Source: Lachnospiraceae bacterium (GTDB lineage Bacteria > Bacillota > Clostridia > Lachnospirales > Lachnospiraceae). Taken from it: a stretch of 64,000 nucleotides of DNA. The notes beneath the pieces are model-generated. The model was not told the DNA's origin, made no database searches, and was given only the letters and a program-made list of their open reading frames with translations. The position numbers and the translations under genes were made by a program. The DNA lies in contig JAKSHY010000001.1 in NCBI GenBank assembly GCA_024399135.1, forward strand, positions 248,001 through 312,000, read 5' to 3'. Positions 28,986 to 37,439 of the stretch are shown here, in pieces. Numbering within the stretch: the stretch's first letter is position 1; each line of letters starts with the position of its first letter.

Positions 28986-29910
28986 CTTCTTTAGTTTCTT
29001 CCTTTTTCAAAGGATAATTAAGCATAGGTTCATCATCTATGAAATTAATCTCATCATTTAAATAAACCTGGTAACTGTTCCATACATCCTCTAACATCTC
29101 AAGATTATTTTTAACAGTTTCCGGAACCTTAAGGCACAAAGCTACAACCAATGCATTAATAAGACTTAGTGGAGCAACCAAAGAATCTACGATTGAAACC
29201 ATATCAGATCTTGCAAGAAGATTGCATGACGAATACAAATTCATAGGAGAATGAATACTATCAGTAATAGTAATTATTTTAGCTCTCCTATCTTTTGCAA
29301 ACTCCATAGCCTTTAATGTACGCATGGAATATCTAGGGAAAGAGATACCTATAATGCAGTCCTTTTCGCTAATTCTTATCATCTGCTCAAACATTTCAGT
29401 AACTGAGGTAGTTTTTAAAAGAACAATATTTCCTCTAATCATTCCAAGATAAAAATGTAAAAAATCAGCTAATGGTTCACAGCTTCTTAAACCTACAATA
29501 TACACTGTTTCTGCATTAAGAATAATATCTACTGCATCAGAAAAAGACCCTGGATCAAGATTGGTTAATGTATCATTAATCTTCTCAACATCAGCAGTTA
29601 ATACTGAATGTATTATTTCAGACTGAGAATTGCTCTTATATTTAGTTCCCATTTTCTGAACTCGATTAAGCTTAGACTGAACCCAGTCAGCAAGAGCTTT
29701 TTGGAACTCAGGATAACCGTCATATCCAAGTCCAGTTGCGAATCTAACTACAGTCGATTCACTGATTCCAACTGTCTGACCTATTTTAGCAGCTGTCATA
29801 AATGCAGCTTCATCATAATGGTCAGAAATATACGATGCAATAGCCTTATGACCTTTACTCATTTTAATGAACTTTTCATTCATTCTTGAAATAATATCTT
29901 TATTTTCCAT
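28969..29910 (-). CDS. MurR/RpiR family transcriptional regulator
   Basis: 313 aa. The N-terminal HTH_6 domain (about 1-80, with TAAKIGQTVGISESTVVRF) is followed by a SIS sugar-phosphate-binding domain (about 125-265, with VYIVGLRSCEPLADF and DCIIGISFPRYSMRTL). Members sense sugar phosphates or amino-sugar intermediates and usually control nearby catabolic genes, but no sugar operon is adjacent here. A long imperfect inverted repeat lies just upstream, at the predicted transcription start. Confidence 0.9.
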   Translation of the reverse strand: MENKDIISRMNEKFIKMSKGHKAIASYISDHYDEAAFMTAAKIGQTVGISESTVVRFATGLGYDGYPEFQKALADWVQSKLNRVQKMGTKYKSNSQSEIIHSVLTADVEKINDTLTNLDPGSFSDAVDIILNAETVYIVGLRSCEPLADFLHFYLGMIRGNIVLLKTTSVTEMFEQMIRISEKDCIIGISFPRYSMRTLKAMEFAKDRRAKIITITDSIHSPMNLYSSCNLLARSDMVSIVDSLVAPLSLINALVVALCLKVPETVKNNLEMLEDVWNSYQVYLNDEINFIDDEPMLNYPLKKEETKEGEALA

Positions 29911-29931
29911 AACGCACCCTGTAAATAATAA

Positions 29932-29968
29932 AATACCTTATGTTTTTACTTAAACACAAGGTATTATA
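29932..29968 (-). promoter_or_regulatory. Extended -10 and long inverted repeat upstream of the RpiR gene
   Basis: TGATATAAT (its TATAAT at 29963-29968) is a full extended -10. Starting inside it is an inverted repeat: AATACCTT plus TGTTT pair with AAACA plus AAGGTATT across a short loop (29932-29965), one mismatch pair in between. It may be an operator, a leader hairpin, or a weak terminator for the tetR gene upstream. Confidence 0.5.
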
Positions 29969-29993
29969 TCACATCTTAATTATTCAAAAAAGT

Positions 29994-30539
29994 TTATTTA
30001 AATGCCTGATAAGCATCCTTAAGCATTGAAACAGTTTCTTCATCAGCAAGATCATAATCACCTGTAAGTGACATGCTGGCAGCTCCATGTATGAACATCC
30101 ACATCTTCATGAATAATTCACCTGCATTCGAAGTACCCTGTGATGTAGCGGCCTGAATTTCTCTTGTTACATAGCCTTCCTTACCATTAATCATATCATA
30201 CAGGCTCTTGCCATATCTTTCATTAGTTAAGAATAAAAATCTGAATACATTAGGAAACTTTTGTGCAAATCCAATGTATGCCTGACCCAAACTTACAAAT
30301 GGAATAACAGTAGATCTTGGGAATTCCGAAACGAACTGTTCAAATGAATTCAACGCAACATCAAACAACTCAGTATATAACTCTTCCATGTTGTTGTAGA
30401 TTCTAAAAATAGGCTGTGTAGAACAATTAGCCTTAGCTGCAAGCTTTCTTGCAGTAACCTGATCAATGCCTTCTTCATTAAGCATTGCAAAAGCTGCATC
30501 TAATAATATTGCTTTGGTTACGGTTTCTTTTCTTGCCAT
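29994..30539 (-). CDS. TetR/AcrR family transcriptional regulator
   Basis: 181 aa. The N-terminal helix-turn-helix is clear (TKAILLDAAFAMLNEEGIDQ then TARKLAAKANCSTQPIFRIY; about residues 8-55), followed by an all-helical ligand-binding part that resembles the WHG domain type. Ligand and targets are unknown. It has a near-consensus promoter with two palindromes placed where a repressor would act, which suggests it represses itself. The gene stands between the sodium-decarboxylase operon and the RpiR run. Confidence 0.88.
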   Translation of the reverse strand: MARKETVTKAILLDAAFAMLNEEGIDQVTARKLAAKANCSTQPIFRIYNNMEELYTELFDVALNSFEQFVSEFPRSTVIPFVSLGQAYIGFAQKFPNVFRFLFLTNERYGKSLYDMINGKEGYVTREIQAATSQGTSNAGELFMKMWMFIHGAASMSLTGDYDLADEETVSMLKDAYQAFK

Positions 30540-30566
30540 AAATAACCCCTTTATTTTTGATTTAAG

Positions 30567-30605
30567 AACAATTGTTATTATAAATTATGTTAACGTTAAA
30601 GTCAA
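30567..30605 (-). promoter_or_regulatory. tetR promoter with two palindromic candidate operators
   Basis: TTGACT (30600-30605), 17-base spacer, TATAAT (30577-30582). TTAACGTTAA (30590-30599), a perfect ten-base palindrome, fills the spacer next to the -35 box. AACAATTGTT (30567-30576), another perfect palindrome, abuts the -10 box at the start site. Confidence 0.75.
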
Positions 30606-30634
30606 ACAAAAAGTTTAAAAAACTGCACAAAAAT

Positions 30635-30662
30635 GCCCAACCACAGCATATTGTGGTTGGGC
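30635..30662 (-). terminator. Terminator of the sodium/biotin decarboxylase operon
   Basis: Minus strand: GCCCAACCACA pairs exactly with TGTGGTTGGGC around a six-base loop, followed by ATTTTTG. It lies 34 bases after the stop of the last gene of the operon. Confidence 0.9.
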
Positions 30663-30695
30663 AAGAGGTCAAATACTATATTTTATGGAAACTAA

Positions 30696-32129
30696 TTATA
30701 CAGGATATGCTCCGTTAGCAGAATCGCCTTTTGTAAGGTCGATCTTTTCCTGCTGAGCCTGACGATACTTAAAGAAGTCAGTAGCAACCTGTGGGAATAA
30801 AGCATATGAAAGTACATCTTCATCCTGCTGCTTATATTCCTTCATTTCTGCCTCAAGCTTATCCATTTCGTTTGTTAATCCAGCAGCATCAGCTGAACGA
30901 GATGTAAATCTTTCTTCTCCTGGAATAACCTTATCAATAACTTCCTGATTCATAGGCTTAACTGTCTGGCCATACTTACCACGAAGTAAATCCTTGAACT
31001 CACCTGTAGCCATCTTGTATCTTTCGCCCATAAGAACGTTAAATACAGCCTGAGTACCAACAATCTGTGAAGAAGGTGTAACTAAAGGTGGCTCACCACA
31101 ATCTTTACGAACACGTGGGATTTCCTCTAATACATCCTGATACTTATCTTCAGCCTTCTGCTCTTTAAGCTGGCTTACCATGTTAGATAACATACCACCA
31201 GGTACCTGATATAATAAAGTCTTAATATTAACACCAAGAACCTTAGTGCTCATAAGGCCAGAGTCAATACACTCTTCTCTGTAAGGGCGGAAGTAATCAG
31301 CGATTTCAGCAAGAAGGTTCTGATCATATCCTGTATCGTACTCTGTACCCTTGAATGTCTCAACCATAACTTCTGTAGCTGGCTGAGATGTACCTAATGC
31401 GAATGGTGAAATTGCACAGTCAATAATATCTACACCAGCTTCAACAGCCTTAAGATATGTCATTGAAGCAACACCTGATGTGTAGTGAGTATGTAACTGA
31501 ATAGGAAGTTTAGTATTTTCCTTTAATGTTTTAACTAATTCAGCTGCCTTGTATGGAACTAATAATCCAGCCATATCCTTGATACAGATAGAATCAGCAC
31601 CCATCTCTTCAATCTTCTTAGCCATATCTGCCCAATACTCTAATGTATAAGCATCACCTAATGTATAAGAAAGAGCAACCTGAGACTCTCCTCTGCCTTC
31701 AGAAACCTTGAACTTGTTAGTAGCATCAACTGCAGCCTGTAAGTTACGAAGGTCATTTAAACAGTCGAAAATTCTGATTACATCAATACCATTAGCAATA
31801 GACTTCTGAACGAATGCATATACAACGTCATCAGCGTATGGTCTGTAACCTAAAATATTCTGTCCTCTGAATAACATCTGTAACTTAGTGTTTTTAAATC
31901 CATCTCTTAACTTACGAAGACGATCCCATGGATCTTCCTTTAAGAAACGAAGTGAAGCATCGAATGTAGCTCCGCCCCAGCATTCAACTGCAGCGTAACC
32001 AACTTTATCCATTTTATCAACGATTGGAAGCATTTTTTCAGTAGGCATTCTTGTTGCAATCAAAGACTGATGTGCATCACGAAGAACTGTCTCCATAATA
32101 CCAACCGGCTTTTTAACCTGTTCTGACAT
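30696..32129 (-). CDS. oadA: OadA-type carboxyltransferase (oxaloacetate decarboxylase alpha / transcarboxylase 5S-like)
   Basis: 477 aa, carboxyltransferase domain only; the C-terminal biotin domain of classical OadA is absent and is supplied by the separate carrier gene. ETVLRDAHQSL (metal-ligand Asp), DSICIKDMAG (the Lys that is carbamylated in this family) and QLHTHYTSG (two His ligands) show an intact metal centre. It transfers carboxyl between oxaloacetate/pyruvate and biotin. With the acyl-CoA-type carboxyltransferase in the same operon it resembles the 5S part of transcarboxylase. Last gene of the operon. Confidence 0.93.
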   Translation of the reverse strand: MSEQVKKPVGIMETVLRDAHQSLIATRMPTEKMLPIVDKMDKVGYAAVECWGGATFDASLRFLKEDPWDRLRKLRDGFKNTKLQMLFRGQNILGYRPYADDVVYAFVQKSIANGIDVIRIFDCLNDLRNLQAAVDATNKFKVSEGRGESQVALSYTLGDAYTLEYWADMAKKIEEMGADSICIKDMAGLLVPYKAAELVKTLKENTKLPIQLHTHYTSGVASMTYLKAVEAGVDIIDCAISPFALGTSQPATEVMVETFKGTEYDTGYDQNLLAEIADYFRPYREECIDSGLMSTKVLGVNIKTLLYQVPGGMLSNMVSQLKEQKAEDKYQDVLEEIPRVRKDCGEPPLVTPSSQIVGTQAVFNVLMGERYKMATGEFKDLLRGKYGQTVKPMNQEVIDKVIPGEERFTSRSADAAGLTNEMDKLEAEMKEYKQQDEDVLSYALFPQVATDFFKYRQAQQEKIDLTKGDSANGAYPV

Positions 32130-32154
32130 ATTATTATCTCCTTTATATTTTTAC

Positions 32155-33306
32155 TTAGAATACGCCGAATACTGCCATAAATGTACCAGCAGCAACAGCA
32201 GTTCCAATAACGCCGGCAACGTTAGGTCCCATAGCATGCATCAAAAGGAAGTTAGAAGGATCTTCTTCAGCACCAACCTTCTGAGAAACTCTGGCAGCCA
32301 TAGGAACAGCAGAAACACCTGCAGATCCAATTAAAGGATTAACCTTGCCCTTAGTAGCGATACACATAAGTTTTCCGAAAAGTACTCCGGCTGCTGTACC
32401 AAATGCGAAAGCAACTAATCCTAAAACAACGATAGCTAATGTTTCTTTGTTAAGGAAAGCTTCAGCAGATGTAGTAGCACCAACTGATGTACCAAGGATA
32501 ATAACTACAATGTACATAAGTGCATTAGATGCTGTATCTGTTAACTGACGAACAACACCTGATTCCTTAAAGAGGTTACCCAACATAAGCATACCAACCA
32601 AAGGAGCTGTTGTAGGTAAAATCAAACAAACAACGATAGTAACAACGATTGGGAATAAGATTTTTTCAAGCTTAGATACAGGACGAAGCTGACCCATCTT
32701 GATAGATCTTTCCTTCTTAGTTGTTAATAACTTCATTATAGGTGGCTGAATAATTGGAACCAGCGACATATATGAATATGCTGCAACAGCGATAGGTCCA
32801 AGTAAAGCTGTCTGGCCAAGTTTTCCTGCAAGGAAAATTGATGTAGGGCCATCAGCACCACCAATGATTGAAATAGCAGCAGCTGCCTTGTCGTTAAAGC
32901 CAAATGCAATAGCGCCAAAGTATGCTGAGAAAATACCAAACTGAGCGGCTGCACCTAACAAGAAACTCTTAGGATTAGCAATTAATGGACCAAAGTCTGT
33001 CATTGCACCAACACCCATGAAAATGAGTGAAGGAAGGATAGCCCATTCATCCAGTAAGTAGAAATAATACAATAAACCACCAACGCCATTTGATGAATCT
33101 TCAATTGAAAGCATAATATCTGGATAGATATTAACTAAAAGCATACCAAATGCGATTGGAGTTAATAGCAAAGGCTCGAAACCTTTAGCTATAGCCAAGT
33201 ATAAAAACACACAAGCAACTATAATCATCAATGCGTTTCCCCAAGACAGATTAAAAAACGCTGTCTGATGAACTAAATTGTCAAGCGTATTTGAAATATA
33301 ATCCAT
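32155..33306 (-). CDS. oadB: Sodium-translocating decarboxylase beta subunit
   Basis: 383 aa integral membrane protein with about nine to eleven hydrophobic segments. [17 protein letters not shown] contains the Asp essential for Na+ movement in OadB/GcdB/Mmd[16 protein letters not shown] and [15 protein letters not shown] are further family blocks. It decarboxylates carboxybiotin and exports Na+. It sits between the biotin carrier gene and oadA, as expected for this operon type. Sequence does not say which carboxyl donor the complex uses. Confidence 0.95.
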   Translation of the reverse strand: MDYISNTLDNLVHQTAFFNLSWGNALMIIVACVFLYLAIAKGFEPLLLTPIAFGMLLVNIYPDIMLSIEDSSNGVGGLLYYFYLLDEWAILPSLIFMGVGAMTDFGPLIANPKSFLLGAAAQFGIFSAYFGAIAFGFNDKAAAAISIIGGADGPTSIFLAGKLGQTALLGPIAVAAYSYMSLVPIIQPPIMKLLTTKKERSIKMGQLRPVSKLEKILFPIVVTIVVCLILPTTAPLVGMLMLGNLFKESGVVRQLTDTASNALMYIVVIILGTSVGATTSAEAFLNKETLAIVVLGLVAFAFGTAAGVLFGKLMCIATKGKVNPLIGSAGVSAVPMAARVSQKVGAEEDPSNFLLMHAMGPNVAGVIGTAVAAGTFMAVFGVF

Positions 33307-33357
33307 TTGCTTTTTCCTCCTGTTTTATTTTGGTTAGATTCAAAAGATGTCTGAAAA

Positions 33358-33726
33358 CTACTTTAATGTAGCTAAGCAAGCACCTGCGTCAATAGAATCA
33401 CCAACTGCAACATCGATAGAAGCTACTGTTCCATCCTGAGGAGCAACAACAGGGATTTCCATCTTCATTGACTCGATAGTTACAACAGCATCACCCTTCT
33501 TAACAGCTGTTCCAACCTGAGCGTCAATCTTAAATACCTTACCAGCTGCACCAGCTTCAACCTTAATTGAACCAGCGCCAGCAGAAGCAGCTGCCTTAGG
33601 AGCTGCAGGAGCTGCCTTAGGAGCAGCCTTTGGAGCTACAGGAGCTGCAACAGCACCAGAAGTAGCACCTTCTTCAACTACAACATCATATACGTTTCCA
33701 TTAACGGTAATTGTATAATTTTTCAT
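33358..33726 (-). CDS. Biotin carboxyl carrier protein of the decarboxylase
   Basis: 122 aa. N-terminal short beta segment (1-20), a flexible Ala/Pro/Lys linker (about 21-52) and a C-terminal biotinyl domain with ESMKMEIPV; Lys88 is the biotinylation site. The linker lets the biotin arm reach both carboxyltransferases and the membrane subunit. The ATG at 33726 has GGAGG eight bases upstream; the earlier in-frame ATG at 33741 includes that site and is rejected. It is free-standing, not fused to either transferase, like the 1.3S subunit of transcarboxylase. Confidence 0.95.
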   Translation of the reverse strand: MKNYTITVNGNVYDVVVEEGATSGAVAAPVAPKAAPKAAPAAPKAAASAGAGSIKVEAGAAGKVFKIDAQVGTAVKKGDAVVTIESMKMEIPVVAPQDGTVASIDVAVGDSIDAGACLATLK

Positions 33727-33754
33727 TATTAATTCCTCCATTTAATTCCTAAAA

Positions 33755-34498
33755 TTATCTAGCTCTTCTTATACTTCTAACTACGAAGCCATCTGATGAT
33801 GTTCCTTCGTAAGAAGCAATAGCAGCAGAAATAACTGCAACTAATTCTAAATCATCTGATAACTCTTCTTTTTCAATAATCTGTGCAATAGTAGAATCAA
33901 CTGCAGTACTTGCAGGTGTCTTATCCTTCTTGAACATTCCCTGAATTTTAGGAATCAAATTAAATGCACTGATAATGAAACTAATTAAAACCAATACGCA
34001 GAATACAGTACCCATACCAAGTAATGTATTCAATCCAGCCTTACTCATACTTTCGCCAAATGTATAGTTTACATTAGTAGTAAAGCTCTTAAACTCGCCT
34101 CTTTCAAATACGATTTCGAAAGTAGCATTTTTCTTAGAACCAAGAAGCTCAACCTCAATAGTACCCTTTACTGGATTACCTAAAGAATCCAATTCAACAG
34201 AATTACTCTTGAGTTCTCCTACAGCTTCTAATGTTTCCATTTCAGCCATTGCTTTTGACATGCTTTCACATGCTGATGAAATTACATTTCCAAGACCAGG
34301 AGTTTCCTGATTAGCCTGATAAGCAACAGAATCAACTGAACCATTAAGATTAATTGAATAAATCATATTGGCAAGATATTCTCCAGTCTGTAAAGCACTG
34401 TCCTTATCAAGATAAGTAACTTCTTTTTCGTTACCACAACCAGTTAACATTAATAAGCAAAGGCATGATGAAATTATAGCTAATAACCACTTTTTCAT
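33755..34498 (-). CDS. Long OadG-family lipoprotein (decarboxylase gamma subunit)
   Basis: 247 aa, against about 80-100 for a classical OadG. It begins with a lipoprotein signal peptide (lipobox LTGC, Cys21) and an outer-face domain of about 130 residues, then one membrane helix (GMGTVFCVLVLISFIISAF) and a cytoplasmic segment ending in an acidic helix and SIRRAR. The helix and cytoplasmic part match OadG, which anchors the carboxyltransferase to the beta subunit. The outer domain is an addition with unknown function. Its place between the mmdA-like and biotin genes supports the call. Confidence 0.85.
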   Translation of the reverse strand: MKKWLLAIISSCLCLLMLTGCGNEKEVTYLDKDSALQTGEYLANMIYSINLNGSVDSVAYQANQETPGLGNVISSACESMSKAMAEMETLEAVGELKSNSVELDSLGNPVKGTIEVELLGSKKNATFEIVFERGEFKSFTTNVNYTFGESMSKAGLNTLLGMGTVFCVLVLISFIISAFNLIPKIQGMFKKDKTPASTAVDSTIAQIIEKEELSDDLELVAVISAAIASYEGTSSDGFVVRSIRRAR

Positions 34499-34518
34499 AT
34501 TGTATCCTTTCTTAATAA

Positions 34519-35943
34519 CTAAACTGTACCGTGCTTCTTAAATGCGCAATCGCTCTTAGAGTAAAGCATTTCAAAAGCGCCAATTAAATACTTACGAGTA
34601 TCCTGTGGCTCGATAATTTCATCAACATATCCACGCTTAGCTGCGCTTTCAACATTGTTCTGAAGTGCTTCATATTCTTTAGCGCAAGCATCAATAGCAT
34701 CTGCACCCTTTCCATCACACATGATCTTAGCTGCCATCTTAGCATCCATAGAACCAATTTTAGCGTTAGGCCATGCGATTGTAACATCACATCCAATAGC
34801 CTTAGAGTTCATTGTTACATATGCAGAACCAAAAGCATCGCCTACGATTAAGTTAACCTTAGGAACTGTTGCATTTGCGAAAGCATAAGCAAGCTTAGCA
34901 GATGCCTTAGCAATCTTCTTCTCGCAACACTCACATGCCTTGAATCCCTTAGCATTAGTAATAGTAAGAACAGGAATTTCGAAAGCATCACAGAAGTTAA
35001 CGAACTCAGTAGCCTTGTTAGCTCCCAATGCTGTAATAACAGCGTCGAACTCCTCTGCCTTCTTTCCTTCATCATCATACTTAGCAGTTCTATTGGCAAC
35101 AACACCAACAGTTGCTCCATTTAATTTAATAAAAGCTGTAACCATTTCCTTAGCATAATCAGCCTTAACCTCGAATACAACTGCATCATCAGAAATCTGG
35201 CTTAATGCAATTGCTGGGTCTGAAGCAGAAGCCTCTAAAGATGCGCATACACGATTTAAATCGTCTGTGCAATCAGAAAAAGCATCTCCATCATTATTTG
35301 CTGGAATAATAGAAACAAGCTCTCTAATTTTCTCAATAACAGTAGCTTCATCACCAACGAAATCAACGTTATCTGTGTTAGAAGCCTGGAAAGCTGCAGA
35401 TGAAGTATCGCACTTTCCTTCATAATTACCATCAATACAGTTTGGTGAGTTAACGAATAACTTACCCTTCTTCTCCTCCATGAATGTGAAATCAGCCATA
35501 GCAGAAGAAATAGCAAGTGCTCCACCACATGAACCAAATACAGCATTGATCTGAGGAATTACTCCTGAAGCCTCAGCCTGCTTAAGATAAATCTCACCAA
35601 AAGCATTTAAAGCATCAGTTGATTCCTGAAGTCTTAAACCAGCAGACTCAATCAATCCAATGACAGGTGCACCCATAGCAATGGCCATATCATAAATCTT
35701 AGCGATTTTCTTAGCATGCATTTCACCTACGCTTCCGTTAAGAACTGAAGCATCCTGGCTGTAAACATACACTAAATCACCGTTGATTACACCATATCCT
35801 GTGATAACACCATCGGATGGAGTCTCGGTAAGCTTCAAATTAAAGTCAGTGCTTCTAGCTGTAACTTTAGCACCAATTTCAACGAAGCTGTTGTCGTCAA
35901 GAAGAGCGTCAATTCTCTGTCTTGCTTGTGAAGTAGTACTCAT
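34519..35943 (-). CDS. mmdA: Acyl-CoA-type carboxyltransferase (methylmalonyl-CoA decarboxylase alpha-like)
   Basis: 474 aa, crotonase-fold carboxyltransferase with N- and C-terminal halves. ESAGLRLQEST and NAVFGSCGGALAISSAMADF form the CoA and oxyanion site in the first half; IVGDAFGSAYVTMNSKAIGC and AWPNAKIGSMDA are the matching region in the second. Such proteins move carboxyl from malonyl-, methylmalonyl- or glutaconyl-CoA to biotin; which acyl-CoA is used cannot be read here. It is somewhat shorter than the usual 510 aa. The ATG at 35943 has GGAGG seven bases upstream; the longer frame from 35991 is rejected. First gene of the operon. Confidence 0.85.
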   Translation of the reverse strand: MSTTSQARQRIDALLDDNSFVEIGAKVTARSTDFNLKLTETPSDGVITGYGVINGDLVYVYSQDASVLNGSVGEMHAKKIAKIYDMAIAMGAPVIGLIESAGLRLQESTDALNAFGEIYLKQAEASGVIPQINAVFGSCGGALAISSAMADFTFMEEKKGKLFVNSPNCIDGNYEGKCDTSSAAFQASNTDNVDFVGDEATVIEKIRELVSIIPANNDGDAFSDCTDDLNRVCASLEASASDPAIALSQISDDAVVFEVKADYAKEMVTAFIKLNGATVGVVANRTAKYDDEGKKAEEFDAVITALGANKATEFVNFCDAFEIPVLTITNAKGFKACECCEKKIAKASAKLAYAFANATVPKVNLIVGDAFGSAYVTMNSKAIGCDVTIAWPNAKIGSMDAKMAAKIMCDGKGADAIDACAKEYEALQNNVESAAKRGYVDEIIEPQDTRKYLIGAFEMLYSKSDCAFKKHGTV

Positions 35944-36000
35944 AATTTGACCTCCATTTATAATAATTTTTCCATGCATAAACATTCGCATACGGCATAC

Positions 36001-36010
36001 ATTTTAGCAT
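36001..36010 (-). promoter_or_regulatory. Candidate extended -10 for the decarboxylase operon
   Basis: TATGC followed by TAAAAT (36001-36006) on the minus strand is an extended -10, about 57 bases before the mmdA-like start. The -35 region overlaps the T run of the scpB terminator and is poor. Confidence 0.4.
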
Positions 36011-36042
36011 AAAAAAAGTAAGTTTCATAGTAGAAACTCACC
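36011..36042 (-). terminator. Terminator of the deoC-scpA-scpB operon
   Basis: On the minus strand GGTGAGTTTC pairs with GAAACTTACT (two G-U pairs) around a six-base loop and is followed by a run of six or more Ts. It lies 34 bases after the scpB stop. Confidence 0.85.
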
Positions 36043-36075
36043 TTTTTTTGTATTATTTTTCAATATTTAAATGTT

Positions 36076-36648
36076 TTAAACATCAACCTCCAAGGCTCCA
36101 GCTTCCTGCTCTGCCTGTTCTCTGAATTCTTCAATCTGAACAGCTGATAATTCAGGTAACTCTTCAAGGGATTTAACGCCAAAGCTTCTTAAGAATTCCT
36201 CAGTAGTTCCAAACAATATTGGTTTTCCTGGTGCATCCTTTCTTCCAAGCTCTGTAATCAGCCCAAACTCTAAAAGTCTGTTAATTGCATGATCGCACGA
36301 AACACCTCTTACTTTTTCTATTTCAGCTCTGGTTATTGGCTGTTTATAAGCAATAATCGACAACGTTTCAAGCATAGTGTCTGTAATAGTATATTTTCGA
36401 GGAGTCTTTGCAATCTTAACAAGATACTCGTACATATTAGCTTTAGTACACATTTGAAACGAATCTTCGATTTCCATAAGAGTCATTCCTCTTTTTGACT
36501 CTTCATATTCTTTTTGCATTTCAAGAAGAAGTTCCTTTGTGTTTTCCTTTTCTTCTTCTATAACCTCAGCAAGTCTTTCAATCTCTACCGCTTCACCCAT
36601 AGTGAAAAGTATAGCTTCAAGAACTGCCTTCTTTTCCTGTTTATCCAT
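36076..36648 (-). CDS. scpB: Segregation and condensation protein B
   Basis: 190 aa, two winged-helix domains, usual length. Conserved stretches: EAILFTMGEAVEIERL near the N terminus, and TDTMLETLSIIAYKQPITRAEIEKVRG followed by LIxELGRKDxPGxPILFGTTEEFL-type sequence (given here only as pattern). ScpB dimerises and binds ScpA to form the kleisin part of the SMC complex that condenses chromosomes. It starts four bases after scpA. Confidence 0.96.
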   Translation of the reverse strand: MDKQEKKAVLEAILFTMGEAVEIERLAEVIEEEKENTKELLLEMQKEYEESKRGMTLMEIEDSFQMCTKANMYEYLVKIAKTPRKYTITDTMLETLSIIAYKQPITRAEIEKVRGVSCDHAINRLLEFGLITELGRKDAPGKPILFGTTEEFLRSFGVKSLEELPELSAVQIEEFREQAEQEAGALEVDV

Positions 36649-36652
36649 ATCT

Positions 36653-37438
36653 TTAACCTGCTGTGAATATCAGTTCTTTAGGCGCCACGAAATCTTTAAC
36701 AACCTTAATCATGATATCACCGAAAATATTATTCTGGCTGATTGTAACCTGACCGATTTTAATCATTTCCAGAATTACCAAAAAAGCAACTATTATTTCT
36801 GTTTTAGACTGCTGCTTTTCTAACAATTCAACGAACGAAAATTCTGAATGTGAAGCGATATAAGAAGCTATATATGAAGCCTTCGCATCCATATCTATTT
36901 CTTCTTTTTTAATATTACCAAAGCTCGCTCTTACAGGATCAATTTTGTCCTCTTGACGCTTCATAACCATGTGGAACAATTCCTGAAGCTTTCCTAACGT
37001 AGCATCTCCTAATATGTCTTCAAGGTCAATAGGTTCTCTATAATCCTCAATCTCTTTAGGAAGTGTTCTTTCCTTAAAGAATGTATGTGAAGCATCCATT
37101 TGTCTGTCTTTAAGCTCATATGCCATATATTTGCACATCTTATATTCTAGGAGCTGTTGAACAAGTTCCGCTCTTGGATCGATATCTTCACCTGTTTCTT
37201 CATCTATTTCCTTAGGAAGAAGCATCTTAGCTTTAATATCAAGCAACGTTGCTGCCATAACGAGAAACTCACTCATAATGTTCATATCCTCTGTTTCCAT
37301 CTGCTTGATATAATCTAAATACTGCTCTGTAATAGAGGCTATTGGAATATCATATATATCAACTTTATTCTTATCAATTAAATATAATAATAAATCTAAC
37401 GGGCCTTCAAACGCCTCAAGTTTAATAGGAATAGCCAT
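36653..37438 (-). CDS. scpA: Segregation and condensation protein A (kleisin)
   Basis: About 261 aa. LEAFEGPLDLLLYLIDKNK at the N terminus is the SMC-neck-binding signature; FLVMAATLLDIKAKMLLP follows, and the C-terminal winged helix contains the SMC cap-binding part. The ATG at 37438 lies one base after the deoC stop with GGGGG just upstream, and gives the family N terminus MAIPIKLEAFEG. The longer frame to 37477 runs inside deoC and is rejected. Confidence 0.96.
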   Translation of the reverse strand: MAIPIKLEAFEGPLDLLLYLIDKNKVDIYDIPIASITEQYLDYIKQMETEDMNIMSEFLVMAATLLDIKAKMLLPKEIDEETGEDIDPRAELVQQLLEYKMCKYMAYELKDRQMDASHTFFKERTLPKEIEDYREPIDLEDILGDATLGKLQELFHMVMKRQEDKIDPVRASFGNIKKEEIDMDAKASYIASYIASHSEFSFVELLEKQQSKTEIIVAFLVILEMIKIGQVTISQNNIFGDIMIKVVKDFVAPKELIFTAG

Positions 37439-37439
37439 A

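Noticed and set aside
34584-35546. Several alternative-frame ORFs within the mmdA-like gene, rich in Leu.
   Set aside because: Composition shadows of a conserved carboxyltransferase; no start signals and no recognisable family.
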